The notes: generated from the letters alone by a model not told the origin. 33,225 nt of DNA from Gemmatimonadota bacterium (GCA_028287285.1 JAQBPY010000261.1:1-33225); one strand, 5' to 3'. Counted from the first letter of the stretch, positions 6,735 to 15,049 are shown. Made by a program: numbers and translations.

Positions 6735-8705
6735 ATGACGACACGTTTCTGGACGCTGGTCGGCGCATTCGTCGCCGCGGCGCCGCTCGCCGCACAGGCG
6801 CCCGTCGCAAAGCCGCGCTTCGATCGCACCGGCGTAGGTGACACCTCCCTCTTCGCGCCCCTCGAGCTACCCAGCGCGAATCTGTTTCGCTCCGGATCCG
6901 GCGCACCCGGCCCCAAGTACTGGCAGAACCGCGCCGACTACGACATCAAGACGTCGCTCGATACCACAAAGAAGACGCTCACCGGCTCGCTCAGGTTCCG
7001 CTACACGAACAACTCTCCGGATACGCTCAGGTTCATCTGGATGCAGATGGAACAGAACGCGTTCCAGGACAAGTCGCTCAACTCGTACATCTTTCCGCCC
7101 GACTCGCGCTTTGGTGCGCTGAACTTCGAGGGCGGCGACGTCATCGAGCGCTTCGACCAGATTCTCAACGGCAAGAGCGTCGCGGTGAAGCGCCGGCCCA
7201 ACGGCACCGTCATGAAGATCGACCTCGCCGAGCCGCTCGCGCCTGGCAAGATGGCGAGCTTCGACATTGCGTGGCACTTCCTCATTCCCGAGCATGGCGC
7301 AGACCGCATGGGCCGCGAGGGCGCGCTGTACGAGCTCGCGCAGTGGTATCCGCGCGTCAACGTCTACGACGACGTGCGCGGCTGGAACACGGAGCCATAC
7401 CTGGGACAGGGCGAATTCTATCTCGAGTACGGCAATTACACGGTCGAGATCACGGTGCCCTCGGGCTACACCGTGGCGAGCACCGGCACGCTCACGAACG
7501 CGAAGGACGTGCTGACGGCGACACAGATGGCGCGGCTGGCAAAGGCCGCAAAGTCCGACACCCCCATTGCCATCATCACCGCCGACGAGCTCAAGTCGGG
7601 CGCGGCGCGTCCAAAGACGAATGCCGCCACGATGACGTGGAAGTTCAGCGCGAAGAACGTGCGCGACGTGGCATGGGCGGCGTCGCCGGACTACCTGTGG
7701 GACGCGAGCGCGTGGAACGGCATCATCACCCAGGCCTACTATCGGCCGAGTGCCGTGGAGCCGTGGAAGGACGCCGCGGACATGGTGCACATGTCCATTC
7801 AGGAATACTCGGACCGCTGGTTCAAGTATCCGTGGCCGCAGATGAGCGCCATCGAAGGTCCCATCAGCGGCATGGAGTATCCCATGCTGATCATGGAGGC
7901 CAAGAGCCAGGAGAAGTACGATCTCTACAACGTGATCACGCACGAGGCGGGGCATAACTGGTTCCCGATGATCGTGGGCTCCAACGAGCGGGTGTACATG
8001 TGGCAGGACGAAGGCTTCAACACCTTCATCAACACGTTCAGCGAAGCGCGCCGCTACCCGGAAAAGGGCGACCAGATGACGCGCGCCCTGGGCGAGCGCA
8101 CGTATGTCGAAGGTGCAATGACGGGCAACGTCGACAAGCCCATCGACGTCAACCCGGACCGCATCGACCCGCGGCTGCTCGGACTCGCCGCGTATGTGAA
8201 GCCGAGTGTGGGGCTGCAACTCCTGCGGCAGGAGATCATGGGGCCGGCGGCGTTCGACGATGCGTTCCGCACGTACACGGAGCGGTGGGCATTCAAGCAT
8301 CCCACGCCGGCCGATTTTTATCGGACCATGGAAGACGTGGGCGGCAAGCGCCTGGACTGGTTCTGGCGCGAGTGGTTCAAGGAAAATCCGCACTTCGACC
8401 AGGCCATCGACAGCGTGGCCGTGGCCGCGGGGCCGAACAATGCCCACACGGCCACGGTGGTGTACGGCAACCGTGCGCGCGGTGTGCTGCCCATCCACGC
8501 ACGCCTTACGTTCAGCGACGGTTCGGTGGAGAATTACGACTACCCTGGCGAGGTGTGGAGCACCAACACCACGCAGTACACCCGCAAGTACACCTTTACC
8601 GGCAAGACGCTGACGCGCATCGAGCTCGATCCCGACAAGCGGTTGATTGACCTCGACCGGTCCAACAATGTGTGGGGCTCGAGCGCTCCTCCATTGAAGC
8701 CCTGA
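6735..8705 (+). CDS. Exported M1-family metallopeptidase (aminopeptidase)
   Basis: A 656-residue zinc aminopeptidase. I chose the ATG at 6735 because it begins a clean signal peptide (MTTRFWTLVGAFVAAAPLAAQ, cleavage after the AxA-type site); the ATG at 6702 would add 11 hydrophilic residues and lies upstream of the predicted transcription start. The gluzincin signature is complete: H403-E-A-G-H407 then Glu426 after 18 residues (HEXXH-x18-E). The substrate N-terminus-binding GXMEN motif appears as G-M-E-Y-P at 379-383. M1 enzymes remove N-terminal amino acids from peptides; the signal peptide places this one in the periplasm or on the surface, suggesting peptide scavenging together with the window's other exported peptidases. 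No ERAP-type C-terminal HEAT domain is evident, in line with shorter bacterial members. Confidence 0.93.
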   Translation: MTTRFWTLVGAFVAAAPLAAQAPVAKPRFDRTGVGDTSLFAPLELPSANLFRSGSGAPGPKYWQNRADYDIKTSLDTTKKTLTGSLRFRYTNNSPDTLRFIWMQMEQNAFQDKSLNSYIFPPDSRFGALNFEGGDVIERFDQILNGKSVAVKRRPNGTVMKIDLAEPLAPGKMASFDIAWHFLIPEHGADRMGREGALYELAQWYPRVNVYDDVRGWNTEPYLGQGEFYLEYGNYTVEITVPSGYTVASTGTLTNAKDVLTATQMARLAKAAKSDTPIAIITADELKSGAARPKTNAATMTWKFSAKNVRDVAWAASPDYLWDASAWNGIITQAYYRPSAVEPWKDAADMVHMSIQEYSDRWFKYPWPQMSAIEGPISGMEYPMLIMEAKSQEKYDLYNVITHEAGHNWFPMIVGSNERVYMWQDEGFNTFINTFSEARRYPEKGDQMTRALGERTYVEGAMTGNVDKPIDVNPDRIDPRLLGLAAYVKPSVGLQLLRQEIMGPAAFDDAFRTYTERWAFKHPTPADFYRTMEDVGGKRLDWFWREWFKENPHFDQAIDSVAVAAGPNNAHTATVVYGNRARGVLPIHARLTFSDGSVENYDYPGEVWSTNTTQYTRKYTFTGKTLTRIELDPDKRLIDLDRSNNVWGSSAPPLKP

Positions 8706-8710
8706 TGTAT

Positions 8711-8743
8711 TGGCAAGCTGTTTGCGCTTTGAACAGCTTGCCA
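8711..8743 (+). other. Perfect 12-bp inverted repeat overlapping a start codon
   Basis: TGGCAAGCTGTT (8711-8722) and AACAGCTTGCCA (8732-8743) pair perfectly around a 9-nt loop. The hairpin begins 6 nt after the M1 stop, and its last base is the A of the ATG at 8743. It has no U-tract. It may act as a 3' processing or terminator structure for the peptidase mRNA, and it would occlude the ribosome-binding region of the small downstream ORF. Confidence 0.7.
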
Positions 8744-8970
8744 TGAGCCACGAGCGGAACTTCGCGGAGCTGTTAACGGAGCTGGAGCGGATCGGCATCG
8801 ATCCCTCCAGCTTTCCGGCTGTCGTTCACGTTCGGCAGGAGGATGCGCTGCGGGTGCTGCGCACGTTGCCGTCGGACATCGGGCCGGCGGCATTTCTGAC
8901 GGCATTACGGGAGGAGCAGAAGCGGGCGAGTGGACCCGTTGCCGTCATCAGGAAGGACGGAGCTGATTGA
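8743..8970 (+). CDS. Small hypothetical protein
   Basis: A 75-residue ORF that I do not recognise. From the ATG at 8743 it encodes MSHERNFAELLTELERIG and then mostly amphipathic helix, ending in a basic/acidic tail; there is no signal peptide, membrane segment or Cys motif. A TTG at 8710 would add 11 residues but lies inside a perfect hairpin. No Shine-Dalgarno is visible because the hairpin occupies that region. It converges on the Cys-cluster gene, whose stop is 20 nt away. It may be a small regulatory or adaptor protein; the balanced composition suggests it is real, but this is uncertain. Confidence 0.5.
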   Translation: MSHERNFAELLTELERIGIDPSSFPAVVHVRQEDALRVLRTLPSDIGPAAFLTALREEQKRASGPVAVIRKDGAD

Positions 8971-8989
8971 GCGCTGAGATTTTCGCGGT

Positions 8990-9559
8990 TCAAGTCCGTG
9001 CAGAGAGCTGGTCCAGCTCGGCTACGAGCTCCGGCCCGAAGTAATACTCCAGCTCTCCGCGCGCCATCTCGTACGCCGTCTGCCCTTCGCCTGCGCAGAT
9101 CAGCGTGGCGTCCACCAGCTCCTCGGAGCACAGCAGCTCCCCGCCGCCAAAGGTTACCGGAAAGAGCGACGACACCATCGGCTTGAGCTCGTGGTAGTCG
9201 GCGTTGCTCTCGAGCGCGAGGCTGTGCAGCACGCACCCGCGTGCATCGCGCCGGAGAAAGACGCAGCGGCCGTCCACCACGGTAGTGCGGGTCGCGGCGC
9301 CGCCGGGAAAGTCTTCGTCTTTCTCGACGGCGGTCTCGAACCAGTGCGCCGGAAGGGTGGCCACCAGAGGGGCAATTTCGGCCGCGCGCGCGAGGATCCG
9401 GTCACGCTCCACGACGGAGACGTCGACGCCATGCTGGCAGCACGAGTCGGCACAGAAGCCACACTGCATGCAGCGGCCAAAGTACCGGTGGTAAAAAATA
9501 TCGGTGTCCACGGAGTGCACGACCGGCGCACCTTCGCGCGCCACGAACGTGCGGGACAA
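8990..9559 (-). CDS. Cys-cluster (YkgJ/CxxCxxC-like) protein, non-ATG start
   Basis: A protein of about 189 residues with a clustered cysteine motif C-x2-C-x2-C-x3-C-C near residues 30-41 (RCMQCGFCADSCCQHG), followed by further Cys in DGRCVFL, ARGCVLH and LICAGEG. This resembles the zinc/iron-chelating YkgJ-like family and could bind a metal ion or Fe-S cluster; no catalytic function is known. The frame extends to 9754, but the extra N-terminus is out-of-frame translation of the upstream basic gene. No ATG exists before the conserved part; TTG at 9559 or GTG at 9544 are the candidates, and neither has a good Shine-Dalgarno. It follows the upstream stop by 11 nt, so it probably shares that transcript and may be translated by coupling. 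The conserved segment is convincing; the start is not. Confidence 0.7.
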   Translation of the reverse strand: MSRTFVAREGAPVVHSVDTDIFYHRYFGRCMQCGFCADSCCQHGVDVSVVERDRILARAAEIAPLVATLPAHWFETAVEKDEDFPGGAATRTTVVDGRCVFLRRDARGCVLHSLALESNADYHELKPMVSSLFPVTFGGGELLCSEELVDATLICAGEGQTAYEMARGELEYYFGPELVAELDQLSART

Positions 9560-9570
9560 CGGACGAAGCG

Positions 9571-10026
9571 TCAGGCGGCGCTCGTGTCTTCCGATCCGCC
9601 CGCCGGCTCGGGCGTGCGTGGTGGTGCACCGCCCGGGCGAGGTGCCGGCCCCCGACGACGACTGCGGCCGCGCTTCTTGGCAGGCCCGCCAGGACCTCGG
9701 CTCTTTGCCGCCGGCTCGGGGACGTCGCCGCGCTTGATCACCGACGCGCGACACGCCTCGAGCACTGCTTCCAGCGCTTCGATGCCGTCATCCGTGGCCT
9801 CGAGAAACAAGTCCTTCACCACCGACTCGGCTTTCTCGAGCTGCTTCACAAGGGCGAGCGCCATGCCGCGGCTGGCCATGGTGCCGCAGAGCTTGGGGTC
9901 GATGCGATTGCCCGCAGGCCGGCGCAGGACGATGACAGCGCCCTGCTTTCCCGGCTGCAGAAAGTACGGAGACTTGTGAGCGGGGCCGCCACGTTTTTTC
10001 ACGGGGCGACGCTTCTTCTCGGTCAT
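9571..10026 (-). CDS. Basic hypothetical protein with Lys/Arg/Pro-rich tails
   Basis: A 151-residue protein starting at the ATG at 10026; the open frame continues to 10437 but runs antisense through the DinB-like gene. I do not recognise the family. The N-terminus is very basic (MTEKKRRPVKKRGG), a central region of about residues 20-95 looks folded and helical (ALALVKQLEKAESVVKDLFLEATDDGIEALEAVLEAC), and the C-terminal 50 residues are low-complexity Gly/Pro/Arg (KKRGRSRRRG), as in nucleic-acid-binding tails. It sits 11 nt upstream of the Cys-cluster gene on the same strand. DNA or RNA binding is an inference from charge only. Confidence 0.65.
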   Translation of the reverse strand: MTEKKRRPVKKRGGPAHKSPYFLQPGKQGAVIVLRRPAGNRIDPKLCGTMASRGMALALVKQLEKAESVVKDLFLEATDDGIEALEAVLEACRASVIKRGDVPEPAAKSRGPGGPAKKRGRSRRRGPAPRPGGAPPRTPEPAGGSEDTSAA

Positions 10027-10080
10027 ATCACAATCATCCGCGTGTGCACGACTGTAACGTACGCGCGGCACCCCCCATGC

Positions 10081-10093
10081 GGGAGGTCCTCCC
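10081..10093. repeat. Perfect short dyad in a divergent intergenic region
   Basis: GGGAGG-T-CCTCCC is a 6-bp perfect inverted repeat around one base, between the divergent starts at 10026 (-) and 10207 (+). Its position suits an operator, but a GC-rich dyad of this length can occur by chance. Confidence 0.3.
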
Positions 10094-10206
10094 ACGCCAC
10101 GTGCAACTCTTTGTGCGCCTCGCATTCGCCGTGTCCCATTGCATATTTTTGCATACTTTCCGCGAGTCCCGGTGTCCGCGATCCCAACCGTCCATTCGCC
10201 CCGCCC

Positions 10207-10755
10207 ATGTCCAGCCCCGCAAACGCAGCGCCCGACCTTCGGTTCCCCATTGGCCGCCTCGAGCGCACCACGTCTCTCACCGCAGACGAGCGCCGCGCTG
10301 CCATCGACGCGATTGCCGCTGCACCACGCCAGCTTCGCGCCGCCGTCCATGGTCTCACGGACAGCCAGTTGGACACACCGTACAGACCCGACGGATGGAC
10401 CGTACGTCAACTCGTGCACCACGTGGCCGACAGCCACATGAACGCCTACGCGCGCTTCCGTCTCGCGCTCACGGAAGACAACCCGACCATCAAGCCGTAC
10501 GAGGAGGCAAAGTGGGCGGAGCTGGAGGACGCGAGATTCCTCCCCGTCCTCGTATCACTTGATCTCCTGGACAACATGCACGAGCGGCTCGTGGTACTCC
10601 TGAAGGCAACGCCGGACGACGCGTTCGCCCGAACGCTCAGCCACCCGGAAAACGGCCCGATGACGGTAGACGCCCTGCTCAACGTCTACTCGTGGCACGG
10701 CAGGCATCACACGGCCCACGTTACCGCCCTGCGGAGCCGGATGCAGTGGTCCTGA
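10207..10755 (+). CDS. DinB/YfiT-superfamily putative metal-dependent hydrolase or transferase
   Basis: A 182-residue four-helix-bundle protein close to the YfiT/BstA branch of the DinB superfamily. The metal-binding histidines are in the expected places: His71/His72 in LVHHVADSH and His164 with His168 in YSWHGRHHTAH. The N-terminal FPIGRLE is also typical of YfiT-like proteins. Known members bind Zn or Ni; some are thiol (bacillithiol) S-transferases, others uncharacterised, so the substrate is open. Start ATG at 10207 was chosen because the frame upstream is non-conserved; there is no clear Shine-Dalgarno. The stop overlaps the start of the lipoprotein gene by one base (TGATG). Confidence 0.87.
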   Translation: MSSPANAAPDLRFPIGRLERTTSLTADERRAAIDAIAAAPRQLRAAVHGLTDSQLDTPYRPDGWTVRQLVHHVADSHMNAYARFRLALTEDNPTIKPYEEAKWAELEDARFLPVLVSLDLLDNMHERLVVLLKATPDDAFARTLSHPENGPMTVDALLNVYSWHGRHHTAHVTALRSRMQWS

Positions 10756-11243
10756 TGCGGCGCGCCCTGGCCCTTGCGGTGTTCGCCGCCGCCTGCGGGC
10801 GGTCCAAGGCCCCTCCGGCCGACACGGCGGCGGCCACGGCCGCAAACACCGCGACGGCCGCGCCCAGCGTGGGCCCCACATGCGCTCGCACCGGGCACTG
10901 GACGGAATGCCAGATCCGCATTCGCCTGGACCAGTCAGGGTTGGCGCCGGCCAGGGCCGAAAAGGGGGTCGGCGACCTGCCAAAAATCGAGGGCACTCCC
11001 ATCACGCTGATGATCGGCAACGCCGGCCTGGCGCTCTACATTTACGGCGACACGCTCAGCCGCCACCGGGCCGGCGCCTTGCTCGATACGGTGAAGTTCA
11101 TTCCCCAGACCAAGCCGGTGGGCATGCGCGGCGAGGTGACGGTGATCCAGAACGACAACCTGCTGGCGCTGCTGTTCAGCAAAAACGACCACCAGCGTGA
11201 GCGGGTGGCGGATGCAATCACGGCGGGGCCTTCGCAACCATAA
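10755..11243 (+). CDS. Hypothetical lipoprotein
   Basis: A 162-residue protein starting at the ATG that shares a base with the DinB-like stop (TGATG at 10753-10757); the frame upstream to 10692 is antisense to nothing but overlaps the DinB coding region and lacks a signal. The N-terminus MRRALALAVFAAACGRSK looks like a type II signal peptide with Cys14 as lipidated residue, although -3 is Ala rather than Leu. A low-complexity Ala/Thr/Pro linker follows (residues 18-38), then a compact domain of about 110 residues with one Cys pair (GPTCARTGHWTECQ). I do not recognise that domain. The 3' end overlaps the convergent DUF502 gene by 26 bp. Confidence 0.72.
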   Translation: MRRALALAVFAAACGRSKAPPADTAAATAANTATAAPSVGPTCARTGHWTECQIRIRLDQSGLAPARAEKGVGDLPKIEGTPITLMIGNAGLALYIYGDTLSRHRAGALLDTVKFIPQTKPVGMRGEVTVIQNDNLLALLFSKNDHQRERVADAITAGPSQP

Positions 11244-11850
11244 GGTCTGTTGGAGCTGAGCTCCCGGGAGTGAGCGAGGACCTCTGCAAACTCGCAGAGG
11301 TGATTCCCGGCGCCGCCGTCACTCCGCCCGACACGATGAACGCCATCACATCGGCGCTATCTGCATTGATGGGGCTCACCGCGCTCGCGGGCACGATCAC
11401 CAGCTGCCCGGCAAACCCGTAGGACTGCGGCATGTACACCGTCACGTGCTCGGACAGCCCGAGGCCGGCCAATGACTCCTGGGTCAGGAACCCGATCGTC
11501 CGCACAACGCCGCCGGGAAACACGCTCACCAGCACCGGTTTGTCGAAGCGCCGCTGCTCGCCCACGAAGGCATTGAGCAGGTCCTTTGTCGACGAATAGA
11601 GAAGCCGCACGAAGGGCAGCCGGTTCAGCAGGTTCTCGATGAGCCCGAGCGCACGGCGCGTCAGGAAATTCTGCGCGACGAATCCAAAGCCGGTGATGAA
11701 CGCGATGGTCGCAAGAAACCCGGCACCCGGATACGGGATGCCGAGCCATCCGTCGATGGTCGTGAAGACGCGCACGCAGATGTAGACCGTGAACGCGAGC
11801 GGCGCGAGAAAGACGATCCCTTTCAGGAAGTAGTTGAGGAACTTGCTCAC
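11218..11850 (-). CDS. DUF502-family membrane protein
   Basis: A 210-residue inner-membrane protein of the DUF502 family. Two hydrophobic segments lie near residues 8-28 and 43-60, followed by the family core (LGLIENLLNRLPFVRLLY at 70-87, then FVGEQRRFDKPVLVSVFPGG) and a soluble domain with GFLTQES and VYMPQSYGFAGQLVIVP. Members resemble LiaF-like or mechanosensing membrane proteins only loosely; the function is unknown. The gene lies 10 nt downstream of the DUF2911 lipoprotein stop in transcription order, so the pair is probably co-transcribed. The 3' end overlaps the convergent lipoprotein gene by 26 bp. Confidence 0.88.
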   Translation of the reverse strand: MSKFLNYFLKGIVFLAPLAFTVYICVRVFTTIDGWLGIPYPGAGFLATIAFITGFGFVAQNFLTRRALGLIENLLNRLPFVRLLYSSTKDLLNAFVGEQRRFDKPVLVSVFPGGVVRTIGFLTQESLAGLGLSEHVTVYMPQSYGFAGQLVIVPASAVSPINADSADVMAFIVSGGVTAAPGITSASLQRSSLTPGSSAPTDLMVAKAPP

Positions 11851-11860
11851 GATACGCTCG

Positions 11861-13054
11861 TCACCGCGCCGTGACCGGCACGCTCAACTGCTTCGTGCCC
11901 CACGTCATGTGGAGCGCGCCGCCCGACACGGTGATGGTGAAATGCTCCGCCGGCGCAGCCACGGCAGACTCACGCATCGCCACCCGCGCCAGGTCACGCT
12001 CGGCGTGATACTCGGTGCCCCACTGGCCGGCCTGCTTGTTGATCGCCAGGCGATATCCGGATGGCGTGGCTGCCACCCAGAGCGTGTACGTCCCCGGCGG
12101 CACGTGGGTGCCACCCACGTTCACGTCCACGTCGGTCCTGAATTGCGTGGCGGCATTTGCGCCGGCCCGCCACAGCGTGTCGCCCAGTACACCGTTCACC
12201 CACACAGTGCGCCCGCGCAGCGCAGGCCGCCCGTAATCGATCCACAGGTGTGCGCCGCCTATGGTTGCCCTCACGGTATCGCGCGTGGACGCAAGACCAA
12301 GCGCGCCCGCGGTTTTTTCGGCGGCCGCCCAGGCTTTTGCCATTGCCGCCATGTCGACGCCGGCCACGCGATCAGCGCGAACCTTTACCGTGGTCCTGCT
12401 TGCATCCACCACCTGGAAGCCGCCCTTGCGGTCGTAATGTGCGACCAGCGGCAGCGAGAACCATGTGATACGCGCCGAGTCGCCCGGAAATGTTCTTACT
12501 GGAAAGACGTTGAAGGTGCGCGCGCCAAAGTTGAGCGGGACCACGGTAAAGTCCGCACTGTCGCGGCCCAGCGTCTTCATGCGCGCGATTGCCAGCTCGT
12601 AGAGGCCATACGAGTTGTTCGCGTAGGGAAGCACTTCACCCTTTACCACAGTGGCGCGGGTCGTGTCGCCGCTCGCGCGCTTGTTGGTGAAATACACCGA
12701 ATCCGCGCCGTACCGCACCACGAGAGGCAGCGCGCCCGCGATGGCGCTTCCGTCGCCGCGTGTAACGCTGAAGGTCGCCTGCGTTGCGGCGCCGTTCTGT
12801 GCCGTCTCCACCGAATAGCGAGAGATGGTGGTGAACGGCGATCTGGCGATGATGATGCCGTCCATGTGCGTGGCGGTCCTCGTGTACTGCTCGAGCACGA
12901 GTGTGTCGGCGCCGAGCCGCGTGAGGAGTGTTGTTGGACCGGCGGGGAGCACCGGCGCGGCCGGAGCAGGTGGCGTGGTGGCCGTACCCGACGAGCACGC
13001 GAGTGAAAAAGCGAGTGTCAGCGCGAGTGGATGACGGAGGTGGAAGCGGGACAT
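11861..13054 (-). CDS. DUF2911-domain lipoprotein
   Basis: A 397-residue exported protein starting at the ATG at 13054; the frame extends 30 codons further but those residues precede the signal peptide. MSRFHLRHPLALTLAFSLAC gives a type II signal peptide with Cys20 as lipidation site, followed by a Thr/Ala/Pro linker. Residues about 45-230 form an uncharacterised beta-rich domain. The C-terminal part, from about 245 on, matches DUF2911 (WIDYGRPALRGR, VPPGTYTLWVA, QAGQWGTEYH). DUF2911 proteins are common in Bacteroidota, Acidobacteriota and Gemmatimonadota and have no established function. It is divergent from the AlkA-like gene (80-bp gap) and followed by DUF502 after 10 nt. Confidence 0.85.
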   Translation of the reverse strand: MSRFHLRHPLALTLAFSLACSSGTATTPPAPAAPVLPAGPTTLLTRLGADTLVLEQYTRTATHMDGIIIARSPFTTISRYSVETAQNGAATQATFSVTRGDGSAIAGALPLVVRYGADSVYFTNKRASGDTTRATVVKGEVLPYANNSYGLYELAIARMKTLGRDSADFTVVPLNFGARTFNVFPVRTFPGDSARITWFSLPLVAHYDRKGGFQVVDASRTTVKVRADRVAGVDMAAMAKAWAAAEKTAGALGLASTRDTVRATIGGAHLWIDYGRPALRGRTVWVNGVLGDTLWRAGANAATQFRTDVDVNVGGTHVPPGTYTLWVAATPSGYRLAINKQAGQWGTEYHAERDLARVAMRESAVAAPAEHFTITVSGGALHMTWGTKQLSVPVTAR

Positions 13055-13134
13055 GGTCAATTTTGCGGTTCGCGTGGAATGTGGAGAAAGGTAGGGACGA
13101 CTGCGGACCTTTGCATGCGTGGGTACTTTTCGGC

Positions 13135-13764
13135 ATGAGTGCAAACCACCGCCCTGCCCTCGCGCACCTCAAGCGCGTGGATCCCGTGCTTGCCGGCGTC
13201 ATTGCGCGCGTCGGGCCGTGTCGTCTCGAAGCGAGCCGGAAGGGCACGCACTACGATGCGCTCGTCCGTTCCATCGTGTTTCAACAGCTCTCCGGCAAGG
13301 CGGCGTCCACCATTCATGGACGCTTCCGCGCATTGTTTCCCGCCAATCGCCCAAGGGCCGAGCTCGTGTTATCGGCAGCCGACGAGCTCCTTCGCGGCGC
13401 CGGCCTGTCGCGCCAGAAAATGGGCTACCTTCGCGACCTCTCGGCCCGGGTTGCGGACGGATCTCTTCCCCTGGCGCACCTTGGCCGGTTGTCGGACGAT
13501 GCGATCATCGAGCACCTGGTCCAGGTCAAGGGAATTGGACGCTGGACGGTCCAGATGTTTCTCATGTTCCGCCTCGGCCGTCCGGATGTGCTGCCGGAGC
13601 TGGATCTGGGTGTGCAGAACGCCATCCACAAGGCGTACGGGCTCGAGAAGCGGCCAACGCCCAAGGATGTGCTGCGCATTGGAGAAAAGTGGCGGCCGTA
13701 TGCCTCGGTAGCGAGCTGGTATCTGTGGCGATCGCTGGAGAACGGCGACGGACAGCTGGTCTAG
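13135..13764 (+). CDS. DNA-3-methyladenine glycosylase II (AlkA-like, HhH-GPD)
   Basis: A 209-residue base-excision-repair glycosylase that removes alkylated purines such as 3-methyladenine from DNA. The helix-hairpin-helix is LVQVKGIGRWTVQMFLMF (about 128-145), and the catalytic aspartate is Asp157 in LPELDLGVQ. It is short compared with E. coli AlkA because the N-terminal TBP-like domain is absent, as in many bacterial and yeast MAG-type enzymes. The ATG at 13135 is the only sensible start; upstream codons to 12928 are antisense to the DUF2911 gene. One base separates its stop from the DUF445 start, so it opens the long plus-strand run to 22850. No alkylation-response box was identified. 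Confidence 0.92.
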   Translation: MSANHRPALAHLKRVDPVLAGVIARVGPCRLEASRKGTHYDALVRSIVFQQLSGKAASTIHGRFRALFPANRPRAELVLSAADELLRGAGLSRQKMGYLRDLSARVADGSLPLAHLGRLSDDAIIEHLVQVKGIGRWTVQMFLMFRLGRPDVLPELDLGVQNAIHKAYGLEKRPTPKDVLRIGEKWRPYASVASWYLWRSLENGDGQLV

Positions 13765-13765
13765 G

Positions 13766-15028
13766 ATGCTCGTCGTCAAGGACGATTCGGAGAAAGCGCG
13801 CCAATTCGCCATCATGCAGCGCCGGGCCACTGCGCTGCTCGCGGTGTTTGCGGCGGTGTTCGTGGTCACTGCCGTGTACTCGCACCGGAATCCGGCGACT
13901 GCTCCGTTCTGGATGGGCTTGGTCCGTGCCACGGCCGAGGCTGCCATGGTGGGCGGTATTGCCGATTGGTTTGCCGTGACGGCGCTCTTCCGTCATCCCA
14001 TGGGGCTGCCCATACCGCACACGGCCATCGTGGCGAACCGGAAAGACCGCATCGGACGCAGCCTGGGCAATTTCGTGGGGAATAATTTTCTGGCCACGGA
14101 CGTCATCGCGCGGCAGCTTGCCGGCATGCGATTGGGGCATCGCGCCGCAACGTGGCTGTCGGAGCCTGAACATCGGCAACGAGTGGCGCGGGCCATCGCG
14201 GGGGGTGTTGCCCGCGCCGCAGAGGCCATTCCCAGGGAGGAGCTGCAGGCCACCGTGCACGTGACCCTCGTGTCGCAGCTTCGGAAGGCACACGTCGCGC
14301 CCATTCTTGCCGACCTGCTTTCGCTCGCGACCACCGACGACCGTCATCACGAGATGCTCGACAAGCTCGTGACACTCGTGAGCCGCATCGTGCAGGACAA
14401 CAAGGAGCTCATTCGCGAGCGCATCACACGCGAGAGCCCGTGGTGGGTTCCCGGTGCCGTCGACGACAAGCTCTTTCAGAAGATCGTGGTGGGCATCGAG
14501 CGCACGCTCACTGAGGTCTCCACCAACGAGCAGCATCCGCTGCGTGAACAGTTCGATCACGCATTGCGCGGATTCGTGGACAAGCTGCATTCGTCGCCGG
14601 AGACCATTGCGCGCGCCGAGGCAATGAAGGAGAAGCTGCTCGAGCATCCTGCCGTGGGCGAGCTGTCGGATGCCCTGCTGGGCGCGGCACAGACTTCCCT
14701 CGCCAAGTACGCTGGTCCGGACGCGCCATCGCCCGAGCCGCTCGAGCGGGCCATTGGGGCCATCGCGGAACGTGCACTCGCAAGCGAGTCATTCTTGCGG
14801 GACGTGGACCAGGCGGTGGAAAAGCTCATCCTCGGCATCGTGGAGCAATATCGCCCTGAGGTCGCCGAATTGATCGCCAGGACTGTCGAAGGGTGGGATG
14901 CGACGGACGCGTCCCGGAAGATTGAGGTGCAGATTGGCCGCGATCTGCAGTTCATTCGTATCAACGGAACATTGGTGGGTGGGCTCGTGGGCCTGCTCCT
15001 GTATCTGATCAGTGTCGCCGCACGCTGA
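13766..15028 (+). CDS. DUF445-family membrane protein
   Basis: A 420-residue protein of the DUF445 (YjiN-like) family. A membrane segment lies near residues 23-40, followed by the conserved WMGLVRATAEAAMVGGIADWFAVTALFRHPMGLPIPHTAI region (about 49-88), a long helical domain, and a C-terminal membrane segment (about 402-419, LVGGLVGLLLYLISVAA). Both termini are thus anchored in the inner membrane with the helical part between them. The function of the family is unknown. The start is a single base after the AlkA-like stop (TAG-G-ATG), implying co-transcription and probably translational coupling. The M24 peptidase gene follows 21 nt later. Confidence 0.9.
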   Translation: MLVVKDDSEKARQFAIMQRRATALLAVFAAVFVVTAVYSHRNPATAPFWMGLVRATAEAAMVGGIADWFAVTALFRHPMGLPIPHTAIVANRKDRIGRSLGNFVGNNFLATDVIARQLAGMRLGHRAATWLSEPEHRQRVARAIAGGVARAAEAIPREELQATVHVTLVSQLRKAHVAPILADLLSLATTDDRHHEMLDKLVTLVSRIVQDNKELIRERITRESPWWVPGAVDDKLFQKIVVGIERTLTEVSTNEQHPLREQFDHALRGFVDKLHSSPETIARAEAMKEKLLEHPAVGELSDALLGAAQTSLAKYAGPDAPSPEPLERAIGAIAERALASESFLRDVDQAVEKLILGIVEQYRPEVAELIARTVEGWDATDASRKIEVQIGRDLQFIRINGTLVGGLVGLLLYLISVAAR

Positions 15029-15049
15029 GAGTTTCCTGACGGAGGTGTC

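Noticed and set aside
6867-8798. 643-codon open frame antisense to the M1 peptidase gene
   Set aside because: It lacks recognisable domains, is Arg/His/Val-rich as expected for the reverse of a GC-rich gene, and the M1 gene on the other strand has complete catalytic motifs.
10139-10156. AT-rich direct repeat TTGCATA-TTT-TTGCATA as promoter of the DinB-like gene
   Set aside because: No -35/-10 pair with acceptable spacing could be placed on it, so only its unusual composition is notable.
11280-11301. 8-bp inverted repeat ACCTCTGC/GCAGAGGT as terminator of the lipoprotein gene
   Set aside because: It lies inside the 3' coding part of the convergent DUF502 gene and has no U-tract; it may simply be coding sequence.
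11834-13006. 390-codon open frame antisense to the DUF2911 lipoprotein
   Set aside because: Arg-rich, with no recognisable domain; the minus strand carries a signal peptide and DUF2911 motifs.
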